In this document: positions 10,169 through 20,323 of the stretch, piece after piece
Layout of the letters: each line of letters starts with the position of its first letter
Position numbering within the stretch: position 1 is the stretch's first letter
Assembly (NCBI GenBank): GCA_913060615.1
Contig: CAJXUL010000005.1
Location: forward strand, 1 to 47,116
Source of the DNA: an uncultured Gammaproteobacteria bacterium
GTDB taxonomy: Bacteria; Pseudomonadota; Gammaproteobacteria; Pseudomonadales; Azotimanducaceae
Length of the DNA: 47,116 bases
Direction: 5' to 3'
Notes under the pieces: model-generated
What the model was told of the DNA's origin: nothing
The model's database searches: none
Seen by the model: only the letters and a program-made list of their open reading frames with translations
Made by a program: the position numbers and the translations under genes

Positions 10169-10750
10169 ATGCTTTGGGGTCACTTTATGCTTTCTTACAT
10201 ATCGGCGCTGGCAGATGTCTTCGCTTCATTGGCGCTACTGGTCTCTATGGTTTTCCTCCTTAAGGAAGTAAGACTGATGCGCGACTCTTTACGCCATTCG
10301 GATTTTGTCAGTTCCGTGAATCGTAGTTCCGATAACATGTTACGCATTACCGAAAACGACGGCTTGCTTGGAACAATTCATAAGGTCAGTGCTTATCGCT
10401 TTAAAGAATTGCGCGACCCCGCAGAATTGCGCGCAATTCTTGCTGAAATCCCACCCATGGAGAAAATTCGCTACTTCCACTTTCAACGTAATGCCTGCCT
10501 GAACTGTGAGGTTTTTTTGGAGAGCGTTGAATCTGGGTTTATTGACGCGGCCCGTTTTGCCATGGCCTTTGGGTGGTCTAATGTAGATTTTGAAATCTGG
10601 ACGGAGTTAGGGTTAGAGGCAGGGCCTAGGTCGCAGCTGCATTTTAAAAATGCCCTAGAGTCGCAAAAATTGGCTCAGATTGCCGCGGCTCAATTGGATA
10701 ATGCCGCTAACACGGCTAAGGCCCCAAGCAATGCCGTACTTGCTGAATAG
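10169..10750 (+). CDS. Uncharacterised protein with N-terminal transmembrane helix
   Basis: ORF 10151-10750; hydrophobic N-terminus (SYISALADVFASLALLVSMVFLL); ATG chosen within the ORF, exact start uncertain. Confidence 0.65.
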   Translation: MLWGHFMLSYISALADVFASLALLVSMVFLLKEVRLMRDSLRHSDFVSSVNRSSDNMLRITENDGLLGTIHKVSAYRFKELRDPAELRAILAEIPPMEKIRYFHFQRNACLNCEVFLESVESGFIDAARFAMAFGWSNVDFEIWTELGLEAGPRSQLHFKNALESQKLAQIAAAQLDNAANTAKAPSNAVLAE

Positions 10751-10876
10751 GTTGCCAACAGTGGGCTTGGGCGGGCTGGCAAATACTCGCGTTGGATTTA
10801 ATAGTCGATTTAAAACGCCAAGCTTTCCACTGCGCTCAGGCATAATATGCTTGTCGTCTAAACTTGCTGTTAATCA

Positions 10877-12085
10877 ATGAATTCACCTGTTCCTAGTCAA
10901 GCAAAGCCATCGTGGATTAAGACCGGTTGGATTACCGTGCTGCTCATTGCCATGGCGGCAGCAGTGGGCCAGGCCTTTGGTCGATTTGGTTATGGCGTAC
11001 TGTTACCCGCGGTGCGCGACGATTTGGGTATTAGCAATACGTTGGCTGGGCTTGTTGGAGCGGCCAATGTGGGCGCCTACCTCCTAGGTACGTTGATGGT
11101 TGCTTGGGCTACCAGTCGCTACTTATTGATCAATGTCATGCGCATAGGGCTAGCATTCGCAACGCTCGGATTACTTATAGCCAGTTTGGCTGGCTCACCT
11201 TGGGTATTGGCGGGGGGGTTGTTTGTAGCGGGTATCGGTGGTGCGTTTCTTTGGATTCCTGCGCCGGTTATTGCCGCTGATGCATTGCCGGCTAATCGGC
11301 GCCCTCTTGCTGTGGGTTTGATGAGTTCCGGCATTGGCGTAGGCGTAATGTTCGTCAGTATTTTGAGCGGTATCTTACGGCCAATACAGGGTGATAGTGC
11401 TTGGTCGAGTGTCTACGAAATCCAGTTTTTTATTGGCTTGGCAGTGTTGATAGCTGTACTGCTATTGGTACGGCATCAACAAGAAACCCCGTCTGGTGGT
11501 GCGGGTATAGGCGGTTTTACCGCGCTGCAACGCATGCCCGGATGGCTGCCGCACATTATTGCTTACTCCACTTTCGGTTTTATGTATTTGCTTATTTTAG
11601 GATTTCTAACCACGAGGTTAGAAGACGACAGTCTCTGGGCATCAGTCGATGCCGCCTATGCGTTTACGTTGGTGGGGTTCACGATGATTTTGGGTGGCCC
11701 TATATTTGTCGCCATAGCCCAACGTATAGGCGTTCGATTGACCTTAGCATTGGCTTTTGCGCTGTGGCCGATCTTTGTTGGCGTGATTCTGAGTGGCTAT
11801 GAAGTGCCTGTGCTGGCAGCGTGTATCGGCATTGGTTTTTTGTTTGGCGCAATACCCACACTGATGACGCTTTATGTGGTGGAAAACACCACCACCCAGG
11901 ATTACGGCCCCAGTTTTGCAGCAGCCACATTGGCCTTTGGTATCGCGCAAACGATCTCTCCGCCCATTGGAGGCTTTATTGCTGATCTCACCGGGTCTTT
12001 TACCTATGTGTTTCTGCTTGCGGCGTGCATGAGTATTCTCGGCCTAGCCGCAGCTTTGAGATTGCCGCGACACGATGCAAAATAG
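10877..12085 (+). CDS. MFS transporter (YbfB/YjiJ-like)
   Basis: 12-TM-type hydrophobicity; AFGRFGYGVLLPAVRDDLGIS N-terminal motif. Confidence 0.9.
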   Translation: MNSPVPSQAKPSWIKTGWITVLLIAMAAAVGQAFGRFGYGVLLPAVRDDLGISNTLAGLVGAANVGAYLLGTLMVAWATSRYLLINVMRIGLAFATLGLLIASLAGSPWVLAGGLFVAGIGGAFLWIPAPVIAADALPANRRPLAVGLMSSGIGVGVMFVSILSGILRPIQGDSAWSSVYEIQFFIGLAVLIAVLLLVRHQQETPSGGAGIGGFTALQRMPGWLPHIIAYSTFGFMYLLILGFLTTRLEDDSLWASVDAAYAFTLVGFTMILGGPIFVAIAQRIGVRLTLALAFALWPIFVGVILSGYEVPVLAACIGIGFLFGAIPTLMTLYVVENTTTQDYGPSFAAATLAFGIAQTISPPIGGFIADLTGSFTYVFLLAACMSILGLAAALRLPRHDAK

Positions 12086-12154
12086 TAATCTAGCGATTGA
12101 CAGGTAAGAACAATAATAAGAGCAATGGTTTTGACGTCATGCAAGGCGTTAATA

Positions 12155-12645
12155 ATGAAAACAAAACTAACCGTGATCTATATAACCTTTCTCTCACTTG
12201 CGTTGCCTTTTGCAATGGCAAGTTAGGCTGAAGAGCCAACCACACCTCATACCTCCGTGGCATGGTAGATTTGGTCTACACTAACGCAGCGCCCTCATTC
12301 ATCGGTAACGCCGCTAAGGTTTAAAATGCCAATAATGAAGTGCTTCGTGAAGGCAACAACGGCTGGACATATATGCCGGGTAATACCCGAGAAATGCCGC
12401 AAACTGGCTGGCCCAGTGCTCACCATGCAATGCCTGTATGTGCTGACCTTGAGTCTTTGAAGTGTATACAAGCATATCTTTCAGAAGAGAAGCCTGAGCT
12501 AATGCGGGGTGGGTTTATGTGGATGCTGCATCGTCATGTGGGAAAGGATAATACGACACCGATGGTCATGGAGAAGTCTAAGTCTGCAATGGGCCACTGG
12601 ATTGAATTCGGTCCTCACTTGATGATTATGCCAAAAGACCCCTAA
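12155..12645 (+). pseudogene. Degraded small secreted protein gene
   Basis: Signal-peptide start MKTKLTVIYITFLSLALPFAMAS, in-frame TAG at 12224, then further stops and a frame change before ORF 12340-12645 (…LREGNNGWTYMPGNTREMP…HAMPVCAD…MWMLH…). Confidence 0.7.
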
Positions 12646-12823
12646 ACGATTGCTGGGCATACCACTGATTTTCTTCTGGCTCTCTACTAATTTCGCCACC
12701 AATTCTTCCCACTCAAAAAAGATTTTAGTACTGTTGACGTCAACGCGGGCTATTAGCGTACAGTCGTTCTGCTAGCTAGTGAGTAACTAGAATAATAAAA
12801 TTCGTAATCGAAGGAGATTTATC

Positions 12824-14539
12824 ATGAAATTGTTACCGAATACATTACTCGTATTTGCGCTTGCTCTTTTGTTCGGTTGTGGTCAGTCCGGTGAAGAAAC
12901 AGCAAGAGAAACAGCAAAAGTAACTGAAAAGGTAGGCGTGTCGAACAATGATCTTGCTACTCGCGCCGGGGCGCCATTGTTTGACAATATGGGTACCTTT
13001 GCTATGCCTATTACAACGGCTGACGCAGATGCGCAAAAGTATTTCAATCAAGGCATGGTCTTGGCCTTTGCTTTTAACCACGCTGAATCTATCCGCAGTT
13101 TCAAAGCCGCGCAGACTTTAGATCCTAGTTGCGCAATGTGTTTTTGGGGTGAAGCGTTAGCAACCGGGCCAAACATTAATGTCACTAGTAAAGGCAAAGT
13201 GATTATGTCCGCCCAAGCACGCCTGAATGCTTTTGCTGCACTTCAGAAAGCTACGGCACTTAGCGGTGGCGTTAGTCAGCGAGAGCAGAGCTATATTAAG
13301 GCGTTGTCTGCCCGTTATAATGGAGACGTGGACAGTCCGCGTGAACCCCTAGATCTTGCTTGGGCTAAGGCTATGGGCGACCTGGCTGCGCAATTCCCAG
13401 ATGATATGAATGCCGCGTCGATTTATGCCGAGGCGCTTATGAACACAATGCCTTGGAACTACTGGTCAGACGATGGCATAGCTAAGCCTGAAACATCGGC
13501 GGTCATTGCCAGTTTAGAAAAAGTAATGGCAGCTGAACCAGATCACCCATTAGCCTTACATTTGTATATTCACGCATTGGAGGCATCCTCTGACCCTAGT
13601 CGTGCAGAAGCAGCGGCTGATAGGCTGTCCAACTTGGTGCCCGGTGCGGGACACTTGGTGCACATGCCCTCACACATCTTTTTTCGTATAGGTCGATACA
13701 ATGATGCGGCGCAGGCGAATTTGCGAGCTGCTGCTGTTGATGAGGCTTACATTGCAGCGTGCAATGCTCAAGGTTTCTATCCGGCTGCATACTACCCTCA
13801 TAACATCCACTTTCTTTGGTCAGCATCCACCATGCAGGGGCAGAGTGCACTGAGCATCGACAGTGCCCGCCGTGTTGTGGAGAATGTGCGCGTTGAGCAG
13901 GTAAAGGCATTTCCCACAATCGAGTTCTTCCGCACGGTACCTTTGCTGTCCTTAGTGCGCTTTGCTAAGTGGGATGACATTCTTGCGGAACCACAACCTC
14001 ACGAAGAGTTTATGTTTGCACGGTCTGTCTGGCATTACGCCCGTGGCGTAGCTTACGCAGCGAAAGGACAGCCTGAAGAAGCCAAAGCAGAGCTGGCCTT
14101 GCTGGAGCCTCTAAAAGACGATGTGTCTGTGCGCTTCTTAGATAGCCGTGATTACCCAGGTTCTGCGTTAGTAGGTATTGCTATTCATTTGCTGCAGGGG
14201 GAAATGGCCTATCGTGCGGGAGAGTTTGATCAGGCGGTTAGTCATTTTGAACAAGCAGTGGCCGCTCAAGATCTGCTGCCCTATACGGAGCCACCGTTTT
14301 GGTACTACCCAACAAGACAGTCGTTAGGCGCGGCGCTTACGGCTGGCGGCAAACATGCTGAAGCCGAAGCGGTGTTTAGAAAAGATCTTAAGCAATATCC
14401 ACACAATGGCTGGTCCATGTTTGGTTTGGCTCAGAGCTTAACGGCCCAGGGTAAAATCGAAGAAGCAGCCAAGGCGAAAATGCATTTCGAAACCATTTGG
14501 CAGTTCGCAGATGTTGAGTTGACCGCCTCGATTCTGTAA
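12824..14539 (+). CDS. TPR-repeat lipoprotein
   Basis: Lipobox-like ALLFGCGQS, TPR-like repeats (FNQGMVLAFAFNHAESIRSFKAAQTLDP), RBS aaggag. Confidence 0.88.
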   Translation: MKLLPNTLLVFALALLFGCGQSGEETARETAKVTEKVGVSNNDLATRAGAPLFDNMGTFAMPITTADADAQKYFNQGMVLAFAFNHAESIRSFKAAQTLDPSCAMCFWGEALATGPNINVTSKGKVIMSAQARLNAFAALQKATALSGGVSQREQSYIKALSARYNGDVDSPREPLDLAWAKAMGDLAAQFPDDMNAASIYAEALMNTMPWNYWSDDGIAKPETSAVIASLEKVMAAEPDHPLALHLYIHALEASSDPSRAEAAADRLSNLVPGAGHLVHMPSHIFFRIGRYNDAAQANLRAAAVDEAYIAACNAQGFYPAAYYPHNIHFLWSASTMQGQSALSIDSARRVVENVRVEQVKAFPTIEFFRTVPLLSLVRFAKWDDILAEPQPHEEFMFARSVWHYARGVAYAAKGQPEEAKAELALLEPLKDDVSVRFLDSRDYPGSALVGIAIHLLQGEMAYRAGEFDQAVSHFEQAVAAQDLLPYTEPPFWYYPTRQSLGAALTAGGKHAEAEAVFRKDLKQYPHNGWSMFGLAQSLTAQGKIEEAAKAKMHFETIWQFADVELTASIL

Positions 14540-14582
14540 AAGGCGAGTATCATTTCGCAACATCAAGCTGAATCCAAAAACT

Positions 14583-14616
14583 AAAAAAAAGACCCGCAAT
14601 TGCGGGTCCTTTTTTA
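14583..14616 (+). terminator. Rho-independent terminator
   Basis: aaaaaaaagacccgcaattgcgggtccttttttat. Confidence 0.93.
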
Positions 14617-14692
14617 TAGCTGCGTATATATAACGGCCTTTATAAGGCGGCCATTAACTAAATAGCCGTTAGTAGGCGCTCAGGCCCCTGCT

Positions 14693-15394
14693 CTAAAAAC
14701 CGACGTAGTTAACGAAGTCTTCACTCTCTTCTCTATCAGCTCGCACAGAATTTGCCGCAAAGCTGTCGTCTGGATAACCCATGGCGATGCAGGTCATGAT
14801 GACTTGATCCTCGGGAATGCTCGCCACTTCGCGGACGATGTCCGAACGCATAATGCCTTGGCCATTGACCACTGAGCCTAAGCCCTTGTCCCAAGCGGCC
14901 AGTACGATGCCGTAACACAGCGCACCTAAATCAAAGCGCGCTTCAGCGCCTGAATCCAGTGCTCTGTCGTAGGTTAAGACCAGTGAAACCGGTGCGTCGA
15001 ACTGTCTGAAGCCGCGCATTACCCAATCTTGGCGCATAACTTTGTCTTCGCGCTCTATGCTCATAGCGGCAAATAGCTTCTTTGCAATGGCCACCTGGCG
15101 AAAGCGGTGATCACCCTCGTACTCGCCGTGAGAGGGGATATCTCGCTTAGGTTTGCCTCCCTCACTCATAACTTTCATATTTTTAGATCTAACCTCATCT
15201 AGTGCTTCGCCGGTTAATACGTGAACATGCCAAGGTTGTGTGTTCATGGACGAAGGCGCGCGTTTAGCGACGTTTATAATTTCTTGTATAAGCGCTTTGG
15301 GGATAGGGTCCTTTTTGTATCCGCGAACACTCTTACGGCTCATCACTAATTGCTCGAATTCCAATGCCTTCTCCTTTCTACTTGTTGTTGGCAA
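14693..15394 (-). CDS. Nitroreductase family protein
   Basis: MSRKSVRGYKKDPIPKALIQEIINVAKRAPSSMNTQPWHVHVLTG. Confidence 0.95.
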   Translation of the reverse strand: MPTTSRKEKALEFEQLVMSRKSVRGYKKDPIPKALIQEIINVAKRAPSSMNTQPWHVHVLTGEALDEVRSKNMKVMSEGGKPKRDIPSHGEYEGDHRFRQVAIAKKLFAAMSIEREDKVMRQDWVMRGFRQFDAPVSLVLTYDRALDSGAEARFDLGALCYGIVLAAWDKGLGSVVNGQGIMRSDIVREVASIPEDQVIMTCIAMGYPDDSFAANSVRADREESEDFVNYVGF

Positions 15395-15590
15395 AACTTC
15401 GCGGCTGAAGTGCTAGCTAAATATTCAACCGCATTACAAAGCACACTCTTGTGTCAGCATTGCTAACGCACTTTATTAATGGTTGCCATTATAATAGCTG
15501 ATGCCAAGTATCTAGGGTAGTGGTTGTGCGTGAAGCTCAAGTCTTTTGAGTAAGCTCTGCGTATCGGTGGGTTGTAATCTTCTTTTTGAT

Positions 15591-16127
15591 TTAGACGTTA
15601 GTTAACTCGGCCCAAGTTAATTCAACATTGCCAGATTCCGCCGCTACAAATGCAGTCATGCCGGTGATAGTAATACTCAGGGTCAGAGTTCTTTTTATCA
15701 GGCCGGCAAGTTCGACAATTTGCTCCCACTGAAATTGATAAACTTGAGCCCCGCAACTCTCAATTTCGTTCTGTGCCTGAGACCACCAGACGTTGGCTTT
15801 GGTATTAAAACAGTAGACTTTTACTTGTTTGGCAATAGTACTGGCTTTGCGTACACGCTCTCCACTCGGTTCACCTACCTCAATCCAATTGAGAATTATG
15901 CCGTCTAGACTGCGCTGCAATAAATCGGGCTCTTCGGTATTACTTAGCCCTGTGGTGAAATCTAAGCCCTCACCAACATTTAAGCAGTAGGCCATGAGCC
16001 GCACCATCATTCGTTCTAGCGTCTCGGATGGGTGTTGAGCAACAGTGAGGTTGAGGCTTTCATATCGACCTTCGTCTATATCCGATAAATCTATATCGAA
16101 TTTGTAGATTGTTGGTTTAAGGGCCAT
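15591..16127 (-). CDS. yaeQ: YaeQ family protein
   Basis: MALKPTIYKFDIDLSDIDEGRYESLNLTVAQHPSETLERMMVRLMAYCLN. Confidence 0.93.
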   Translation of the reverse strand: MALKPTIYKFDIDLSDIDEGRYESLNLTVAQHPSETLERMMVRLMAYCLNVGEGLDFTTGLSNTEEPDLLQRSLDGIILNWIEVGEPSGERVRKASTIAKQVKVYCFNTKANVWWSQAQNEIESCGAQVYQFQWEQIVELAGLIKRTLTLSITITGMTAFVAAESGNVELTWAELTNV

Positions 16128-16327
16128 AGTTTTTTAATCCAAAAAAGTCAGCTATTCCAGAAGGAGCAGTCTACTCACTTGGTTTGGATATAGCTTGGAG
16201 TTCCCGCGTTTGTTCAACGTTGCAATGTTTGCACGTTAACAAAGTGCTCATTTTGCGGTGGTTGTAGTGGGCGTTGACTGATAGAGTTTTGCCCGTATAA
16301 CTAACGCTTATTTATAGGAGCTAACTC

Positions 16328-16777
16328 ATGGGTAAGATCCATTTGATTTTGTTGAGCGGATTACTGTTCAGTGGCTGCGCCGAATATTTGCCAATTTCCG
16401 GTGGTCAAATAAAGGGTGTTGTCACGCCCGCGCCAGAGCAGTGGGGTGCAGTAGCGGATGACAAAATCATTCAGTTTGAGACAAATGCAGGGGAGGCTTA
16501 TTCGGTTAACCTATGGGTTGTGGAGGTGTCTGGAAGTCTGCACGTTTTTGCTGGCGATAAACGTGCGAACTGGGTTGAAGACATTGAGCAAAATCCGAAC
16601 GTTCGACTGCGCGCTGATACTTCAATCTTCGAATTTGAAGCGGTACGAGTGAGTGATGCGCAAGAATTCGAGTTGTTTGCTCAAGCCTGGGAGGCCAAAT
16701 ACGGCAACAGGCCCAGAAATGAAAATGTTGATGAAACATACCTTTATCGTTTGCGATCATTGGCTGAATTGCCCTAG
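16328..16777 (+). CDS. Small lipoprotein, possible FMN-binding split-barrel/PPOX-like fold
   Basis: Lipobox LLFSGCAEY; NLWVVEVSGSLHVFAGDKRANWVEDIEQNPNVRLR resembles the PPOX/deazaflavin reductase pattern. Confidence 0.65.
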   Translation: MGKIHLILLSGLLFSGCAEYLPISGGQIKGVVTPAPEQWGAVADDKIIQFETNAGEAYSVNLWVVEVSGSLHVFAGDKRANWVEDIEQNPNVRLRADTSIFEFEAVRVSDAQEFELFAQAWEAKYGNRPRNENVDETYLYRLRSLAELP

Positions 16778-16897
16778 AGGCAGAGCGGCTGTAAGCAAGA
16801 GCGCTTAAGCCTGACTTTTAGATCATATTTTCAGATCTTAGTTTTCCAGCAAAACCGCGCACAGCTGGTTATTTCTGCGTTGGGCTTTGTAGTAACG

Positions 16898-17698
16898 TTA
16901 ACTTCCTAAGCCTTTGAAGCTAGGCGGTCTTTTTTCTATAAACGCATTAATAGCCTCGTGGTGCTCGGGGCTTTTGTAGCATTCTGCCAATGCTGTAAGT
17001 TCGCGCTTTTGCACTAGCTTGATATCTGACTCAGCCATGTTCTGCGTGACTAACTCTTTCACTCTACCAAGTGTGCGTGAGGGGTTTTCGCCGATGCGTT
17101 TAGCCAGTTCAGTGGCTTTTGGTAGAAGCGATTCTTGGCTTTCTGCTAATTCGTCGACCAAGCCTATGCGCTGTGCTTCTACCGCATCTATTGTTTCACC
17201 GGTGAGCATCATACGATTGGCTAGGCCGAACCCGGCGCGGGCAACCAGATAGTAGGAGCTTGCCAGTTCCGGCACTACACCCATTTTTACGAAGCGGGCG
17301 CTGAACTTGGCTTCTGGTGCCGCCATAATAAAATCGCAGGGCAGGATTTGCGTTAACCCCACGCCGACGGCTGCGCCGTTTACTGCGGCGATAATAGGTT
17401 TTGCGTTGCGTACTAAGCCCACCCAGTCTCTGGGCGCCTCGTTACCGGTAGAGGTGTCGGACTTGGCTTGCTCTTGGAATAAGTCTTTGATGTCTGCCCC
17501 AGCACAAAAGCCTCGGCCAGCACCTGTAATGATAAATACGTCCACTTCTTCGCTGGCGTTGCCTGCTTCTATGGCATGCTGCATTTCAGCGCCCATCTTA
17601 TAGGTCCAGGCGTTAAGGCGTTCAGGGCGGTTCATCGTAATGGTCATCACGCCGTCAACCAGTGTGGTGAGAATTGTTTCGTAGTTAGTTATTTTCAT
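16898..17698 (-). CDS. Enoyl-CoA hydratase/isomerase family protein
   Basis: MTITMNRPERLNAWT…ITGAGRGFCAGADIKDL…AAVNGAAVGVGLT. Confidence 0.95.
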   Translation of the reverse strand: MKITNYETILTTLVDGVMTITMNRPERLNAWTYKMGAEMQHAIEAGNASEEVDVFIITGAGRGFCAGADIKDLFQEQAKSDTSTGNEAPRDWVGLVRNAKPIIAAVNGAAVGVGLTQILPCDFIMAAPEAKFSARFVKMGVVPELASSYYLVARAGFGLANRMMLTGETIDAVEAQRIGLVDELAESQESLLPKATELAKRIGENPSRTLGRVKELVTQNMAESDIKLVQKRELTALAECYKSPEHHEAINAFIEKRPPSFKGLGS

Positions 17699-17918
17699 TA
17701 GCTTTCCCCATTTGTTTTTTTCCTTAGCGGATTCAAGAAACCTAGGGTAAGGACTGAACGATCGCTGGACTAAGATGTATCACTTTGTGAACGGCTCTAC
17801 AACTTCTAGGTCCGGCTTATGCCCAAGCTATTACGGGTGTTCAATATTCAGCAGTTCTGTCAGTCTGAGCGCTGCTAATAGTGCAGTAGCGCACTTATTT
17901 TTTGAATGGGGTTTCACC

Positions 17919-18308
17919 ATGTCCGCGATGAATCAACAAAGGTACGTTTCTATAGCGACCAAAAAACGTGATGGCAGCTGGGTTTGGACTGCGGTCTGGT
18001 TTGCCGCGTGCGGAGCCGAGGGCGCATTTTACGTGTTTTCCGCCGGTGCTGCCGGTAAAGTCAAACGCATACGCAATTACCAAGACATTCAAATAGCGCC
18101 CTGTACTGCTTCCGGCAAAATTTTGGGTCAGAGTGTCTTAGGCAAAGCTTGGCTTGAAGACGGTAGTGAACAATGCCGTGATGCCTATGCGGCATTGAGA
18201 CTCAAGTATGGTTGGCAAATGGCGGTACTCGACTTGTTCAGTAAGCTCAGCGGCAACTTTAGTAAAAGGCAATTGCTTGGGTTCTCGTTAACCGATGATC
18301 TGTCCTGA
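17919..18308 (+). CDS. PPOX-class FMN-binding split-barrel protein
   Basis: YVSIATKKRDGSWVWTAVWFAA…FYVFSAGAAGKVKRIRNYQDIQIAPC; start assigned to internal ATG. Confidence 0.8.
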   Translation: MSAMNQQRYVSIATKKRDGSWVWTAVWFAACGAEGAFYVFSAGAAGKVKRIRNYQDIQIAPCTASGKILGQSVLGKAWLEDGSEQCRDAYAALRLKYGWQMAVLDLFSKLSGNFSKRQLLGFSLTDDLS

Positions 18309-18389
18309 GTCTGCCCAAGATTCAACCTCTGCCAATTGTGAGTGCAAATAACCAACGCCTCGCAAATAGACAGCGCATACAGACAGTGC

Positions 18390-18779
18390 TTATAGATGGG
18401 CTACGCATTTAATTTCTATTTTTAATGCGGGGTCCACTAACGCAGAAACCCCAATCAGCGTTTGGCAAACTTCTGGCGGTTGTCCGTATGCAGATTCTCG
18501 GGCGGCGAATACGCTGCCGACGTTTTTCATGACTTCTTGCACATCTGTAACAAAATAGGTTTCGTCAACGATATTGCTCATGTCCGCGCCAAATTCGGCC
18601 AGTACGCTCTTGATGTTGCTGTAGGCCAGCACGGTTTGCTCAGTGATGTCTGCGGGTGCTTTGCCGCTATCGTCCATGCCAACCTGACCGGATAGGTAGA
18701 GTACGTTGCCTACCTGGATCGCTTGGGCCATTAGGGCCGCGTAGGGACCGCTGCGGAAACTCTTTTTATTTATCGTCAT
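18390..18779 (-). CDS. RidA/YjgF family protein
   Basis: GPYAALMAQAIQVGNVLYLSGQVGMD…QTVLAYSNIKSVLAEFGADMSNIV. Confidence 0.94.
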   Translation of the reverse strand: MTINKKSFRSGPYAALMAQAIQVGNVLYLSGQVGMDDSGKAPADITEQTVLAYSNIKSVLAEFGADMSNIVDETYFVTDVQEVMKNVGSVFAARESAYGQPPEVCQTLIGVSALVDPALKIEIKCVAHL

Positions 18780-19317
18780 TCTAGATCCTCATTAAATTTT
18801 TCTTTTGCTGTTGTCCATTATTGCAAATCAGCGGCTTTTATAGGGTTGAAAATGTGTACTTCTAGCTCGCGGAGCTAAGCATGCAGAACTAACTGTGCAG
18901 AGCGGTATTTTACTGCTCTTACCAAGGCAGATATCGGTCAAGATGTGCAGGATAAGAAACTTTCAAAAAATTGACTAAACAACCTAAAGTTTGTACAGGC
19001 ACTTCCGATTAGTATTGTAAGCGGCAATTAATTGCCGGCTTTGGTAGCGACAGCAGGCTAAAGCCGAGCCGCTGGTGGTATTTCGAAATTGTTTGGAGGG
19101 GTCCAAAGATTATTTTGAAGTGCTTCCCAGTGGCGCTTGTTTCCAAAGCTGATTCCCACTCAAACGCCTTAATCTAAAGGCGTTGGAGGGGAGTCGCAGG
19201 CACGTTGCTTAATGGCGTCTTTTCTTTTCCCCTTTTTGCCTTTCTTTGGTCTGCGGCCTCTTTTTTAGGCTTCTCTTTTCCACATGAAATGCATGGGATT
19301 TACCTTGGCCGCAATTG

Positions 19318-20178
19318 TTAGGCCGGGCGTTCGCCTTTGACAATGACTCTGTGCATGTGGCGTCTATAGCCCTGATAATCGTTCAGAGCATTGTGAAAAA
19401 CGCAGCGGTTATCCCACATTGCTAACGTGCCCTGGGTCCAGTGGAACCGGGTAACGTACTGCTCTTGGGTAAAGTGTTGAGTGAGAAACTTGAAAATGGC
19501 TAGGCTTTCTTGCCTAGTCCAACCCTTAATGTTGACCGTATGAGGAATGCTGCAATAAATGCTTTTGTTGCCGGTTTCGGCGTGGGTGCGAATTAACGGG
19601 TGTTCTACTTCAGATTCCGCAAAATCAGCATTCCCACCATATGCGGCGCCTAAGTTTTTCTCAGCTTCTGAGCCTTTGTAGTCGCCTTTGGCGCCGTGTA
19701 CTAGCTTGGGAGAATAAACCCCAGTTTGCTGTTCTAACATTTCACGTAGGGCATGGCTTAGATTGGCATAGGCTGCGGTTGCGTCCGCAAACAGCGTGTC
19801 GCCGCCAACTTCTGGTACCTCTACCGCATAAAGCAGTGTGGCCTTGGGTGGAGTCAATTGGTAGGAAGTGTCCGTATGCCAGTCACCGCCAAAATTCATT
19901 TGGGCATCGGCTTCCTTAATGATAGGAATGACATGGGGGCTCGCTTCCACCGCCTGCATAAACGGGTATTTGTCGAGTTCGCCAAAGTTCGCAGCAAAGT
20001 TTGCCTGGGCTTCTGGTGATAGATTTTGCTCGCGGAAGAATAAAATGTGGTGTTCTAGCCAGGCGCTGTGTATTTCATCGATGGCCTGTGCGGAAAGTTG
20101 TTGGGATAAATCGATTCCTGTTACTTCAGCGCCAACGGCACCTATGCTGGCGTCTACCTTGATCTGCGTATATGTCAT
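19318..20178 (-). CDS. TauD/TfdA family 2OG-Fe(II) dioxygenase
   Basis: GAEVTGIDLSQQLS…GGDWHTDTSYQLTPPKATLLYA…LAMWDNRCVFHNALNDY. Confidence 0.95.
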   Translation of the reverse strand: MTYTQIKVDASIGAVGAEVTGIDLSQQLSAQAIDEIHSAWLEHHILFFREQNLSPEAQANFAANFGELDKYPFMQAVEASPHVIPIIKEADAQMNFGGDWHTDTSYQLTPPKATLLYAVEVPEVGGDTLFADATAAYANLSHALREMLEQQTGVYSPKLVHGAKGDYKGSEAEKNLGAAYGGNADFAESEVEHPLIRTHAETGNKSIYCSIPHTVNIKGWTRQESLAIFKFLTQHFTQEQYVTRFHWTQGTLAMWDNRCVFHNALNDYQGYRRHMHRVIVKGERPA

Positions 20179-20323
20179 AAAAATCTCCTCTCGCCCCTGT
20201 TTTAAAAGCCATAAGAGTTATAACAGATCTCACTTCCACTCCAAACCAAAGATGGGGCGGTGTAGGCGCGGAATATTTGCGCTAGAGTAAAGCGGGGTTA
20301 AAAGTGTATTGAGGAGAGCGGCT

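Noticed and set aside
9869-12108. Near-identical AATCTAGCGATTG(G/A)CAGG(C)TAAG at 9869 and 12087 flanking the 199-aa ORF and MFS gene
   Set aside because: A roughly 18-bp match with one mismatch is within what could occur by chance in 47 kb; no other mobile-element signs.
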